DNA of 9,197 bases, taken from assembly GCA_903891365.1 (NCBI GenBank), contig CAITEG010000002.1, forward strand, positions 1 to 9,197, given 5' to 3'. Below the pieces are notes generated by a model. The model was not told the DNA's origin and made no database searches. It saw only the letters and a program-made list of their open reading frames with translations. Both the position numbers and the translations under genes were made by a program. This DNA is from an uncultured bacterium. GTDB taxonomy: Bacteria; Patescibacteriota; Minisyncoccia; Phycocordibacterales; UBA9973. This document shows positions 1 to 6,583 of the stretch, piece after piece (positions within the stretch are counted from its first letter, which is position 1; every line of letters starts with the position of its first letter).

Positions 1-8
1 TATATATT

Positions 9-1271
9 ATGTTAGATATTAAATTCATACGTGAGAATAAAGATATTATAAAAGAAGGGGCCAAGAAGAAGCATATAGAAGTAGATATAGATGCTTTGCT
101 TTTAGCAGATGAGAAGCGCCTCGAGATTCTTTCTCGTGTTGAATTTTTAAGAGGAGAACAAAATAAGATGAACAATTCTATCGCCACAGAGAAGGACATG
201 GCAGTTCGTGGTCAGATGATAGGAGAGATGAAGATGGTCAAAGATGAATTAACTGGTAAAGAAGAAGAGCTTCGAGCTGTGATGGCAGAATGGCAAGGGC
301 TTATGCTTACTGTTCCCAACGTTCCTGATATGTCAGTTCCTGAAGGAGAAAGTGATGAAGACAACCAAGAAGTAAAAACCTGGGGAGAAAAACCAAGTTT
401 TGATTTTGAAGCCAAGGACCATGTAGAACTCATGACCAATTTGAAAATGGTGGACTTTGAGAGAGGAGTCAAAGTGCACGGCTTCCGAGGGTACTTTCTT
501 ACTGGAGATGGAGTTCGTCTTTCAATGGCTATTTGGAGTTATGCAATGGACTTCTTTTCAGATAAAGGATTCATTCCTTTTATTCCACCTATCATAGTAA
601 ATAGGAAAACTTTCTTTGGTACAGGTTACCTTCCTCAAGGAGAAGATGATTTATATAAAACTCAAGATGGAGACTTCCTAGCTGGTACAGCCGAAGTGCC
701 TATCATGGGATTCCATGCAGATGAGATTCTTAAAGAAGAAGAACTTCCGAAAAAGTATTTAGGATTTTCACCTTGCTACAGACGTGAAGCTGGAAGTCAC
801 TCTAAAGACGTGAAAGGTTTGATACGCGTTCATGAATTCTATAAATGGGAGCAAGTTATTCTTTGCAAAGCTTCACATGCTGAAAGTGTAAAGTATCACG
901 AAGAGATAAATAGAAATACAGAAGAGTTCATCGAGTCTCTCGGTATTCCTTATCATACAGTTATGAATTGCGGAGGAGACCTCGGTATGGGCCAAGTGAA
1001 GAAGTATGACGTTGAACTTTGGGTTCCTAAAGAGAATAAGTATAGAGAGATTTCTTCTGCTTCTTATTTCCATGATTTCCAAACTCGTCGACTAAACATT
1101 CGTTATAAAGATGAAAGTGGCAAGATGAACTATGTTCACTCACTCAACTGTACTGCTATTCCTACGCCTCGCATTCTTGTCTCTATGGTAGAGAATTTTC
1201 AACAAGCTGACGGTACTATAAAGGTACCTATTGTTCTACAGAAATATTTTGGTAAAGATATAATCTCATAA
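9..1271 (+). CDS. serS: Seryl-tRNA synthetase (SerRS)
   Basis: Class II aminoacyl-tRNA synthetase that charges tRNA-Ser with serine in the cytoplasm. The 420-residue length is normal for bacterial SerRS. Residues about 1-110 form the charged, helical N-terminal arm that binds the long variable arm of tRNA-Ser. The serine-binding TAEVP is at 227-231. Motif 2 runs about 253-279 (FSPCYRREAGSHSKDVKG region) and is followed by EISSASYFHDFQTRR at about 347-361, the counterpart of the usual EISSCSN..DFQARR. Motif 3 is the NCTAIPTPRIL segment at 380-390, where R388 is the class-defining arginine. The start ATG lies only 8 nt from the window edge, so its promoter cannot be judged; no Shine-Dalgarno site is visible. 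The next gene starts 7 nt after the stop, so the two are probably co-transcribed. Identification is secure from the motifs. Confidence 0.97.
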   Translation: MLDIKFIRENKDIIKEGAKKKHIEVDIDALLLADEKRLEILSRVEFLRGEQNKMNNSIATEKDMAVRGQMIGEMKMVKDELTGKEEELRAVMAEWQGLMLTVPNVPDMSVPEGESDEDNQEVKTWGEKPSFDFEAKDHVELMTNLKMVDFERGVKVHGFRGYFLTGDGVRLSMAIWSYAMDFFSDKGFIPFIPPIIVNRKTFFGTGYLPQGEDDLYKTQDGDFLAGTAEVPIMGFHADEILKEEELPKKYLGFSPCYRREAGSHSKDVKGLIRVHEFYKWEQVILCKASHAESVKYHEEINRNTEEFIESLGIPYHTVMNCGGDLGMGQVKKYDVELWVPKENKYREISSASYFHDFQTRRLNIRYKDESGKMNYVHSLNCTAIPTPRILVSMVENFQQADGTIKVPIVLQKYFGKDIIS

Positions 1272-1278
1272 TTAAAGT

Positions 1279-2142
1279 ATGAAGGATCTTCCTACATCAC
1301 CGCGTATAACGCAAATCAAGCGTAAGCGTAAAGTAGGGCTTATACGCTTGATAATACTTTGTACAATACTATTTATATCTATAATAGGAGGTCTTTCTTA
1401 TTTTTCTTTTGACAGGAGATTAGCAATCAAAGACACTCTCATAAATGGTACAAGTATTATAAGTTGGGATGAAGTCTCTAAAAAAGTTGATGAAGGTCTT
1501 TCTGGTAAATATTTATTTCTTTTTTCAAAAAGGAATAGTTTTATCTATCCTCACGATAAATTAAAAGAATCTCTGATGAAAGCATTTCCTAGAATAGAAG
1601 AGCTTGATATAAAAGTTAGAGATTTGAATTTAGTTTTGAATATAAAGGAAAGACTTGGCTCATATCTTTATTGTGGGCTTACTCTTCCTGATGTGAAGGA
1701 AGAAGTAGGAGAGAATTGCTATTTTGTAAATAATGATGGGTATATTTTTGATAAAGCCCCATACTTTTCCGGAGATATTTATTTTAAATATTATACAGAT
1801 ATAAATATAGGAGGTGGAAGTCCACTAGGGTCACAAGTATTTACTCCTGATCGTTTCCATTCTGTTGCACGATTTATCGATGGAGTAACAGCTCTTGGGT
1901 TCAAGCCTGTATACTTAGTGAAGACTGACGATGGCATTTATTCGCTTTATCTGAAAGCCAAAGGGGCTAACTCAAATCCAAAGATAATGTTTAAAGAAGA
2001 GAATGATCTTTCTCTTATACTGGATAATCTTTCTATTGCAATGAGCAAAAAAGAATTTGCAAATGAAATCAATTCAAAGTATGATACTCTCTCATATATA
2101 GACCTACGATTTAAGAATAAGGTTCTGTATAAGTTTCAATAG
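1279..2142 (+). CDS. FtsQ/DivIB-like cell-division protein with POTRA domain
   Basis: Predicted single-pass inner-membrane protein of 287 residues. A basic N-terminus (KRKRK at 14-18) precedes one hydrophobic segment at about 20-42, giving a cytoplasmic N-terminus and an external C-terminal domain. Residues about 48-122 read like a POTRA domain: an LINGTS segment, then SWDEV, then AFPRIEELDIKVRDLNLVLNI followed by KERLGSYLYC. FtsQ-type landmarks follow: YFVNNDGYIFDKAP at about 148-161 (the lvd-dG-vf motif) and a C-terminal YIDLRFKNKVLYKF at 273-286 (yvDLRf-n-v-y). In known bacteria FtsQ/DivIB links early and late divisome proteins. The other usual division genes (ftsA, ftsZ, mur genes) are not adjacent, so the call rests on domain pattern alone. 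It starts 7 nt after serS without a convincing ribosome-binding site. Confidence 0.72.
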   Translation: MKDLPTSPRITQIKRKRKVGLIRLIILCTILFISIIGGLSYFSFDRRLAIKDTLINGTSIISWDEVSKKVDEGLSGKYLFLFSKRNSFIYPHDKLKESLMKAFPRIEELDIKVRDLNLVLNIKERLGSYLYCGLTLPDVKEEVGENCYFVNNDGYIFDKAPYFSGDIYFKYYTDINIGGGSPLGSQVFTPDRFHSVARFIDGVTALGFKPVYLVKTDDGIYSLYLKAKGANSNPKIMFKEENDLSLILDNLSIAMSKKEFANEINSKYDTLSYIDLRFKNKVLYKFQ

Positions 2143-2148
2143 ACTGAG

Positions 2149-2257
2149 AAACGTAGGCACATATTTAAAATTTACTCGCTTATCCCTCTCCGCTCCACTT
2201 CGTTCCGCTGCGGCGCGCCCACACCTACTCGTAAATTTTAAATATGTGCCTACGTTT
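2149..2257. repeat. Perfect 27-bp inverted repeat flanking a GC-rich core
   Basis: The left arm is 2149-2175 and the right arm 2231-2257; they are exact reverse complements over 27 bp. The arms are AT-rich towards the centre (TATTTAAAATTTAC) and contain CGTAGGCACAT at the outer end. The 55-nt core (2176-2230) is strikingly GC-rich and pyrimidine-biased and holds a small CCGC-T-GCGG palindrome. The element fills nearly all the space between the FtsQ-like gene and dus. There is no T-run after a GC stem as in an intrinsic terminator and no clear target-site duplication. It may be a REP/MITE-like non-autonomous repeat or a processing or attenuation hairpin in the operon transcript. Confidence 0.9.
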
Positions 2258-2263
2258 TAAATT
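2258..2263 (+). promoter_or_regulatory. Possible -10 box (TAAATT) for dus
   Basis: A TAnnnT hexamer lies directly outside the right arm of the inverted repeat and 9 nt before the dus ATG. No Shine-Dalgarno sequence lies between, so a near-leaderless dus transcript is possible. The AT-rich setting makes a chance match likely. Confidence 0.3.
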
Positions 2264-2272
2264 CAAAATTAT

Positions 2273-3331
2273 ATGAAAAAATTCTGGGAAAAATTACCAA
2301 AGCCTTTCTTTTGTTTAGCACCGATGGCGGACGTCACCGATGTGGCTTTTCGCTCTATGTTTGCGAAGTATGGTAAGCCCGATGTCACTTGGACAGAATT
2401 CGTATCTGCGGATGGTCTCGTAAGTGGGGGAAGAGAAGTTCTTAAATATGATCTGCTCTATACTGAAAAAGAGAGACCAATAATGGTTCAGCTCTTCTCT
2501 TCACATCCAGATAAAATGCGTGAAGCTGCTTGTTATGTAGCCTCGCTTGGTTTTGATGGTATCGATATTAATATGGGTTGCCCTGATAAGTCTATTGAGA
2601 AGCAAGGCGCTGGAGCGGCGATGATGAAAGATATGAAAAAAGCCGGAGAGATAATACAGGCTGTTAAGGATGGTATAAAAGATTCTAAAAAGAAGAATGT
2701 TTCTATTTCAGTGAAGACTCGCATTGGTTATAGTAAGAATCAGATAAGTGAGTGGATACCATTTTTACTTTCACAAGATATAGATGCTCTCACTATTCAC
2801 GCCCGAACTAGGAAAGAAATGTCTGATGTTCCTGCCAGATGGGAACATGTGAAGGAAGTGGTAGATATTAGGAATAAAATGGGAGTGAAGACAAAGATAA
2901 TAGGGAACGGTGATGTCGTAGACACTGACGACGGAAGGAGGAAGTGTGAGGAGACAGGCTGTGACGGGATCATGATAGGCAGAGCCGTGTTTGGGAATCC
3001 TTGGATTTTTAAATCTTTGCGCTCGGGACGTATCTCGAAAAGCACGAATATTTCCTTGCTAGGAGATTCCTCTCTCCGGCCTCGTCGCCCTGCGCAAGTC
3101 TTTTCTCAATACGTTCCTTCGCTTCAAGAAAAATTAAAAATAATGCTTGAGCATACTAAACTCTATGAAAAACTTTTAGGAAAAGTTAAAAATTTTGCTG
3201 TTATGAAGAAGCACTTCAAGGCATATGTAAATGGTTTTGATGGAGCAAAAGAACTCCGAGTAAAACTAATGGAGACTCATAATTATAAAGAAGTAGAGAA
3301 GATAGTGGGTAGTTTTCTTAAAAAGCATTAA
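2273..3331 (+). CDS. dus: tRNA-dihydrouridine synthase (Dus family)
   Basis: FMN-dependent enzyme that reduces specific uridines of tRNA to dihydrouridine. Family landmarks in a 352-residue protein: LAPMADVTD at 15-23 (start of the TIM barrel), DINMGCPDKSIEKQGAGAA at 98-115 with the presumed catalytic cysteine C103, SVKTRIGY at 146-153 (FMN contact K148), LTIHARTR at 173-180 (H176), GNGDV at 211-215 and IGRAVFGNPWIF at 235-246 binding the FMN phosphate. The helical C-terminal domain follows at about 284-350. Between barrel and helical domain, residues about 249-283 look like an insertion: basic, serine-rich, encoded by unusually GC-rich codons and bounded by an imperfect inverted repeat (separate entry). 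Which tRNA position is modified cannot be told. It lies 17 nt before dnaX on the same strand. Confidence 0.95.
   Translation: MKKFWEKLPKPFFCLAPMADVTDVAFRSMFAKYGKPDVTWTEFVSADGLVSGGREVLKYDLLYTEKERPIMVQLFSSHPDKMREAACYVASLGFDGIDINMGCPDKSIEKQGAGAAMMKDMKKAGEIIQAVKDGIKDSKKKNVSISVKTRIGYSKNQISEWIPFLLSQDIDALTIHARTRKEMSDVPARWEHVKEVVDIRNKMGVKTKIIGNGDVVDTDDGRRKCEETGCDGIMIGRAVFGNPWIFKSLRSGRISKSTNISLLGDSSLRPRRPAQVFSQYVPSLQEKLKIMLEHTKLYEKLLGKVKNFAVMKKHFKAYVNGFDGAKELRVKLMETHNYKEVEKIVGSFLKKH
3025..3117. repeat. In-frame palindromic insertion within dus
   Basis: An 18-nt segment at 3025-3042 and another at 3100-3117 are imperfect reverse complements: ACGTAT and GAAAAG in the left arm match CTTTTC and ATACGT in the right arm, separated by a 3-nt mismatch. 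The interior is GC-rich (CCGGCCTCGTCGCCCTGCGC at 3077-3096), unlike the rest of the gene. It codes for about residues 251-281, which fall between the FMN barrel and the C-terminal helical domain where Dus proteins normally have only a short linker. The reading frame stays open through it. It resembles in principle the in-frame palindromic elements described in Rickettsia; that it is a mobile repeat is inference. Confidence 0.5.
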
Positions 3332-3336
3332 TTTGT

Positions 3337-3342
3337 TATACT
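3337..3342 (+). promoter_or_regulatory. -10 box (TATACT) for dnaX, leaderless type
   Basis: A near-consensus TATACT sits in the 17-nt gap between dus and dnaX, with 6 nt between it and the dnaX ATG. A transcript from here would begin at or next to the start codon. No Shine-Dalgarno site exists in the gap, and no good -35 is visible in the end of dus. The same arrangement recurs before other genes in this window. Confidence 0.5.
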
Positions 3343-3348
3343 ATCACA

Positions 3349-4398
3349 ATGAAAGATAATAAAGATTCTAATATCGCTTTATATCGTAAGTATCGCCCGG
3401 AGAACTGGGGTGAAGTTATCGGTCAGGATCATATAGTGAAAGCCATAGATGGAGCATTAAAGTCTGGGAAAGTTTCCCATGCTTATCTTCTTTGTGGTCC
3501 TAGAGGGACAGGGAAGACCACCATCGCCCGTATTATCGCTTCTGAGCTTGGTTCATCGGTCAATGATATATATGAGCTCGATGCAGCTTCTAACCGTGGA
3601 ATAGATGACGTACGCAGTATTCGCGACAGTGTCCAGACGATGCCTTTCGATTCTAAATATAAAATTTACATTTTAGATGAAGTTCACATGTTCACCAAGG
3701 ATGCTTGGAATGCGCTTCTTAAAACTATTGAAGAACCTCCAAAGCATGTCATCTTCATTCTTGCTACGACAGAACTTGAAAAAGTTCCTGAGACTATTGT
3801 TTCTCGTTGTCAGAGTTTCATTTTCAAAAAGCCGACAGACGCCATCCTTTCTTCTGTTGTGACAAATGTTGCAAAGAAAGAAGGGTATACACTAGAGGAA
3901 GGTGGAGCAGCCCTTATCGCTCTTCTTGCAGATGGAGCTTTTCGTGACGCACTTGGAACTTTACAGAAAGTTATTTCTTTCTCTCAAAACAAAAAGATAA
4001 GTCTAAAAGATATAGAAGAAGTTACAGGGTCACCCAATACAGTTTTAGTAGATAATTTTCTAGAAGCCATAGCTACTAAAAAGATAGAAGAAGGTTTCCT
4101 TTGTATCAAGCGTGCTAGTGAGCAGAATCTTGATATGGTAGTTTACTTAAAAATGATTCTTGCCAAATTACGATATGCACTTATGCTTCGTTATGCTCCA
4201 AGTATGAAAAAGGACATAGAGGCTTCCGTTTCAGAACACGATATAGAATTCATAAGTAAACTAGTTTCTTCTAAGCCAGAGCATATCTCTTCCTTAACTC
4301 TTTCTGTGTTACTTGCTACTTACCAGTCTCTCCGTAATTCTCCTATCAGTGAGCTTCCTTTGGAAATGGCTCTAGTTGAGATCTTAAATGATAAATAA
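3349..4398 (+). CDS. dnaX: DNA polymerase III gamma/tau subunit, short zinc-less form
   Basis: AAA+ ATPase of the replication clamp loader, which opens the sliding clamp and loads it on primed DNA. Visible motifs: LYRKYRPENWGEVIGQDHI at 11-29, Walker A GPRGTGKT at 50-57, DAASNRGIDDVR at 78-89, Walker B ILDEVHMF at 108-115, LLKTIEEPP at 123-131, SRC with the arginine finger at 152-154 and sensor-2 DGAFRDAL at 195-202. At 349 residues it has the ATPase and collar parts but no tau-type extension for binding helicase and polymerase. The cysteine-rich zinc module normally found between Walker A and DAAS is absent: only about 20 residues (TIARIIASELGSSVNDIYEL) fill that space. The following flavoprotein gene overlaps its last 11 nt. 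Confidence 0.95.
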   Translation: MKDNKDSNIALYRKYRPENWGEVIGQDHIVKAIDGALKSGKVSHAYLLCGPRGTGKTTIARIIASELGSSVNDIYELDAASNRGIDDVRSIRDSVQTMPFDSKYKIYILDEVHMFTKDAWNALLKTIEEPPKHVIFILATTELEKVPETIVSRCQSFIFKKPTDAILSSVVTNVAKKEGYTLEEGGAALIALLADGAFRDALGTLQKVISFSQNKKISLKDIEEVTGSPNTVLVDNFLEAIATKKIEEGFLCIKRASEQNLDMVVYLKMILAKLRYALMLRYAPSMKKDIEASVSEHDIEFISKLVSSKPEHISSLTLSVLLATYQSLRNSPISELPLEMALVEILNDK

Positions 4399-5638
4399 TA
4401 ATAAAATCTGGGATGTGATAGTTATCGGTGGTGGAGCTTCAGGAATGATGGCTGCGGCTGTTGCTGGTAGTAGGGGAAAAAGTGTACTTATACTAGATAA
4501 GAATAAAAATTTGGGAGAGAAGCTTAAGATTACAGGTGGAGGTAGATGCAATATTACAAACAACGAGCCAGACATTCACAAGATGCTCAAGATTTATGGA
4601 GAAGGAGCACCTTTCCTTTACTCCCCATTTTCTATTTTTGGAGTGAAGGATACTTTTAATTATTTTGAATCTCGCGGACTTCCTCTTGTAGTACAGGCTC
4701 GTAACCGCGTTTTTCCTGCATCCGAGAAGGCACTCGATGTTTTTAAAGTATTAGAAAGAGAGATGAGCAAATATCACGTCACTGTGAAGAGTAGTTCTTC
4801 TGTTCGAAGAATAAATGTGGAAGGAGATAAGGTAAAAAGTGTAGAGACAAATAATGGGCTTCTATATGCGAAGTCTTTTGTTCTTGCTACCGGCGGTATG
4901 TCGCATCCAGAGACTGGCTCAACAGGGGATGGGTTCAAATGGCTAGAAGATATCGGTCACTCTGTGAAAAGTCCAAGTCCTGATATAGTGCCTCTCGCTG
5001 TCAGTGACGAGTGGGTGAAGAGCTTGGCTGGAGTCTCACTTTCTTTCATGAAGATAACTTTCTATCAAGATGATAAGAAGCAATTTTCTAAAACAGGAAA
5101 GATTCTGTTTACTCACTTTGGCCTTTCAGGTCCACTTATTTTAAATAGTTCTAAGAAGGTAGATGATTTACTTCAGAACGAAGGCAAGGTCACGGCATTG
5201 ATAGATGCATATCCAGATACGAATGAAGGTAAGCTCGAAGAATCTATCATTAAAGTTTTTGATAATAATAAGAATAAGATGTGGAGAACTATTTTGAAAG
5301 AAATAGTTCCTGACGGCACGCAGAAGGCTATAGAGCTCATGGATACAGGCTTAGACTTTGATATGAAAGTTCATAGTATAACAAAAGAAGATAGAAAAAA
5401 GTTTGTAAAACTTCTAAAGAATTTACCAGTTCATATTACAAATTTGATGGGCTATGAGAGGTCCGTAGTTGCCGATGGAGGAATCTCACTCAAAGAAATG
5501 GATATGAAGACTATGTCATCAAAATTATATAAGAATTTATTTATCACTGGAGATTTGCTCAATGTGACTAGGAATTCAGGAGGCTATAGTCTTCAGATTT
5601 GCTGGACGACGGGCTACATAGCAGGGATGTCAGCATAG
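4388..5638 (+). CDS. FAD-dependent oxidoreductase of the BaiN/HI0933 (YhiN) family
   Basis: Predicted cytoplasmic flavoprotein of 416 residues. The N-terminal Rossmann fold shows VIVIGGGASGMMAA at 10-23 for the FAD pyrophosphate and an acidic residue ending strand 2 (LILDK at 34-38). GGRCNITN at 51-58 is the family signature, with ATGGMSHPETGSTGDGF at 167-183 as the second nucleotide-binding motif. The C-terminus has GDLLNVTRNSGGYSLQICW at about 388-406, matching the family's closing GGYNLQ FAD motif. Members are annotated as NAD(P)/FAD-dependent oxidoreductases, but the physiological substrate of most is not established and none can be inferred here. The ATG lies inside the end of dnaX with an 11-nt overlap, suggesting translational coupling. 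It ends 4 nt from a convergent gene, with no terminator between. Confidence 0.92.
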   Translation: MINNNKIWDVIVIGGGASGMMAAAVAGSRGKSVLILDKNKNLGEKLKITGGGRCNITNNEPDIHKMLKIYGEGAPFLYSPFSIFGVKDTFNYFESRGLPLVVQARNRVFPASEKALDVFKVLEREMSKYHVTVKSSSSVRRINVEGDKVKSVETNNGLLYAKSFVLATGGMSHPETGSTGDGFKWLEDIGHSVKSPSPDIVPLAVSDEWVKSLAGVSLSFMKITFYQDDKKQFSKTGKILFTHFGLSGPLILNSSKKVDDLLQNEGKVTALIDAYPDTNEGKLEESIIKVFDNNKNKMWRTILKEIVPDGTQKAIELMDTGLDFDMKVHSITKEDRKKFVKLLKNLPVHITNLMGYERSVVADGGISLKEMDMKTMSSKLYKNLFITGDLLNVTRNSGGYSLQICWTTGYIAGMSA

Positions 5639-5642
5639 TTTA

Positions 5643-6566
5643 TTAATTAGATGCTTCGCATCCAACTCTAGCATAAAGCATCGTCTTAAATTCTTTACTT
5701 GTATCTGGAACGAGCATCCCCAGTTTTTCTATTAGTGGGTAGCGTAATTTTTCGATCCCGGTTAAATCTTTTTTTACTTGGTATATTTCTTTTTCTTTAT
5801 TCGCAGAACCTTCGATTATATATGAAAATATTAGATTAATTTTATCAGCATTTAAAGAACCAGAAAGTGTTCCTGTGTAGCCATTTGTCATATCAGGACC
5901 TTTTTGATTTCCTTTTTTAGTGCCATTTACTTTTATACCACTCACTGTCATGTCGATAAATTCATTTACTGTGTAAGGTTCAGTTTTTGTGGCTTCATGA
6001 TTATAGGCATAGCATTGTCGTCCATTTTTTAGAGGAGATATTTTTTCTAGATTATATACTTTCATTGGATTATTTTTTAAAATATTTTCTGCATCTTCGA
6101 ATCCTTTACTATAGTCAAAATCCCAACGTGGAGGAAGTGCAAATACATAAAGATTATTCCTTGCTATCTCACTAGCGGGTATAGGAGCAGCTGATACATT
6201 AAAGTTTTCAGTCATGTAAGAATTCCATTGTTCTAAAGTGAAAATCATTATAGGAATATCTTCATAAGGAGTAGCAGAAGTCCAGTTAGGATTTCTTATT
6301 AGAAGTTTTGGGCCTGTTTCTTTTGCAGTTTTATTATTTAAAAGAGAACCCTCCCAGTTGTTTTTTATTATGGAATATCCTTTCCAATTATTAGGCAGGG
6401 AGAAAGTGAATCCATAGTCTGTGTTGATATAAGTCAGGGGAGTATCTGTTTGGACAGGATTATTTATCGGGGATATTATTTTATTTTTAGGATAAAATAA
6501 ATATACGATGAATCCTAGTATGATGACTGGGATTAAAATTCCAAAAATCAGTTTATGATTTTTCAT
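5643..6566 (-). CDS. Membrane-anchored protein of unknown function, PsbP-like segment
   Basis: I do not recognise a named gene. The ATG at 6566 gives 307 residues; an in-frame GTG 6 nt further upstream is less likely because it directly abuts the -10 box. The N-terminus MKNHK is followed by a hydrophobic stretch at about 6-24 and then YPKNK, so it looks like an uncleaved signal anchor with the rest outside the membrane. Just after a Pro/Asn-rich linker comes INTDYGFTFSLPNNWKGY (about residues 47-64), a pattern shared by PsbP-like and related extracytoplasmic domains often seen in candidate-phyla proteins. A lone cysteine sits near the C-terminus (VGCEASN). It lies 17 nt downstream of the lyase gene on the same strand but seems to have its own promoter. 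No enzymatic motif is visible. Confidence 0.8.
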   Translation of the reverse strand: MKNHKLIFGILIPVIILGFIVYLFYPKNKIISPINNPVQTDTPLTYINTDYGFTFSLPNNWKGYSIIKNNWEGSLLNNKTAKETGPKLLIRNPNWTSATPYEDIPIMIFTLEQWNSYMTENFNVSAAPIPASEIARNNLYVFALPPRWDFDYSKGFEDAENILKNNPMKVYNLEKISPLKNGRQCYAYNHEATKTEPYTVNEFIDMTVSGIKVNGTKKGNQKGPDMTNGYTGTLSGSLNADKINLIFSYIIEGSANKEKEIYQVKKDLTGIEKLRYPLIEKLGMLVPDTSKEFKTMLYARVGCEASN

Positions 6567-6572
6567 ATACAC

Positions 6573-6578
6573 AGTATA
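6573..6578 (-). promoter_or_regulatory. -10 box (TATACT) for the membrane-anchored protein gene
   Basis: On the minus strand TATACT ends 6 nt before the ATG at 6566, the same sequence and spacing as at dnaX. It lies in the 17-nt gap after the lyase gene. No Shine-Dalgarno site is visible, so a leaderless message is inferred. It also argues for the ATG rather than the upstream GTG as the start. Confidence 0.5.
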
Positions 6579-6583
6579 CCACC

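Noticed and set aside
2149..2257. Rho-independent terminator between the FtsQ-like gene and dus
   Set aside because: The arms are AT-rich near the loop, the loop is 55 nt, and the following T-run is only 4 nt and part of the arm edge. It does not fit the usual short GC stem plus T-tract.
212..3045. Minus-strand reading frames at 212-472, 873-1082, 2533-2724 and 2797-3045
   Set aside because: They lie wholly inside serS and dus, have shadow-like composition and no start signals.
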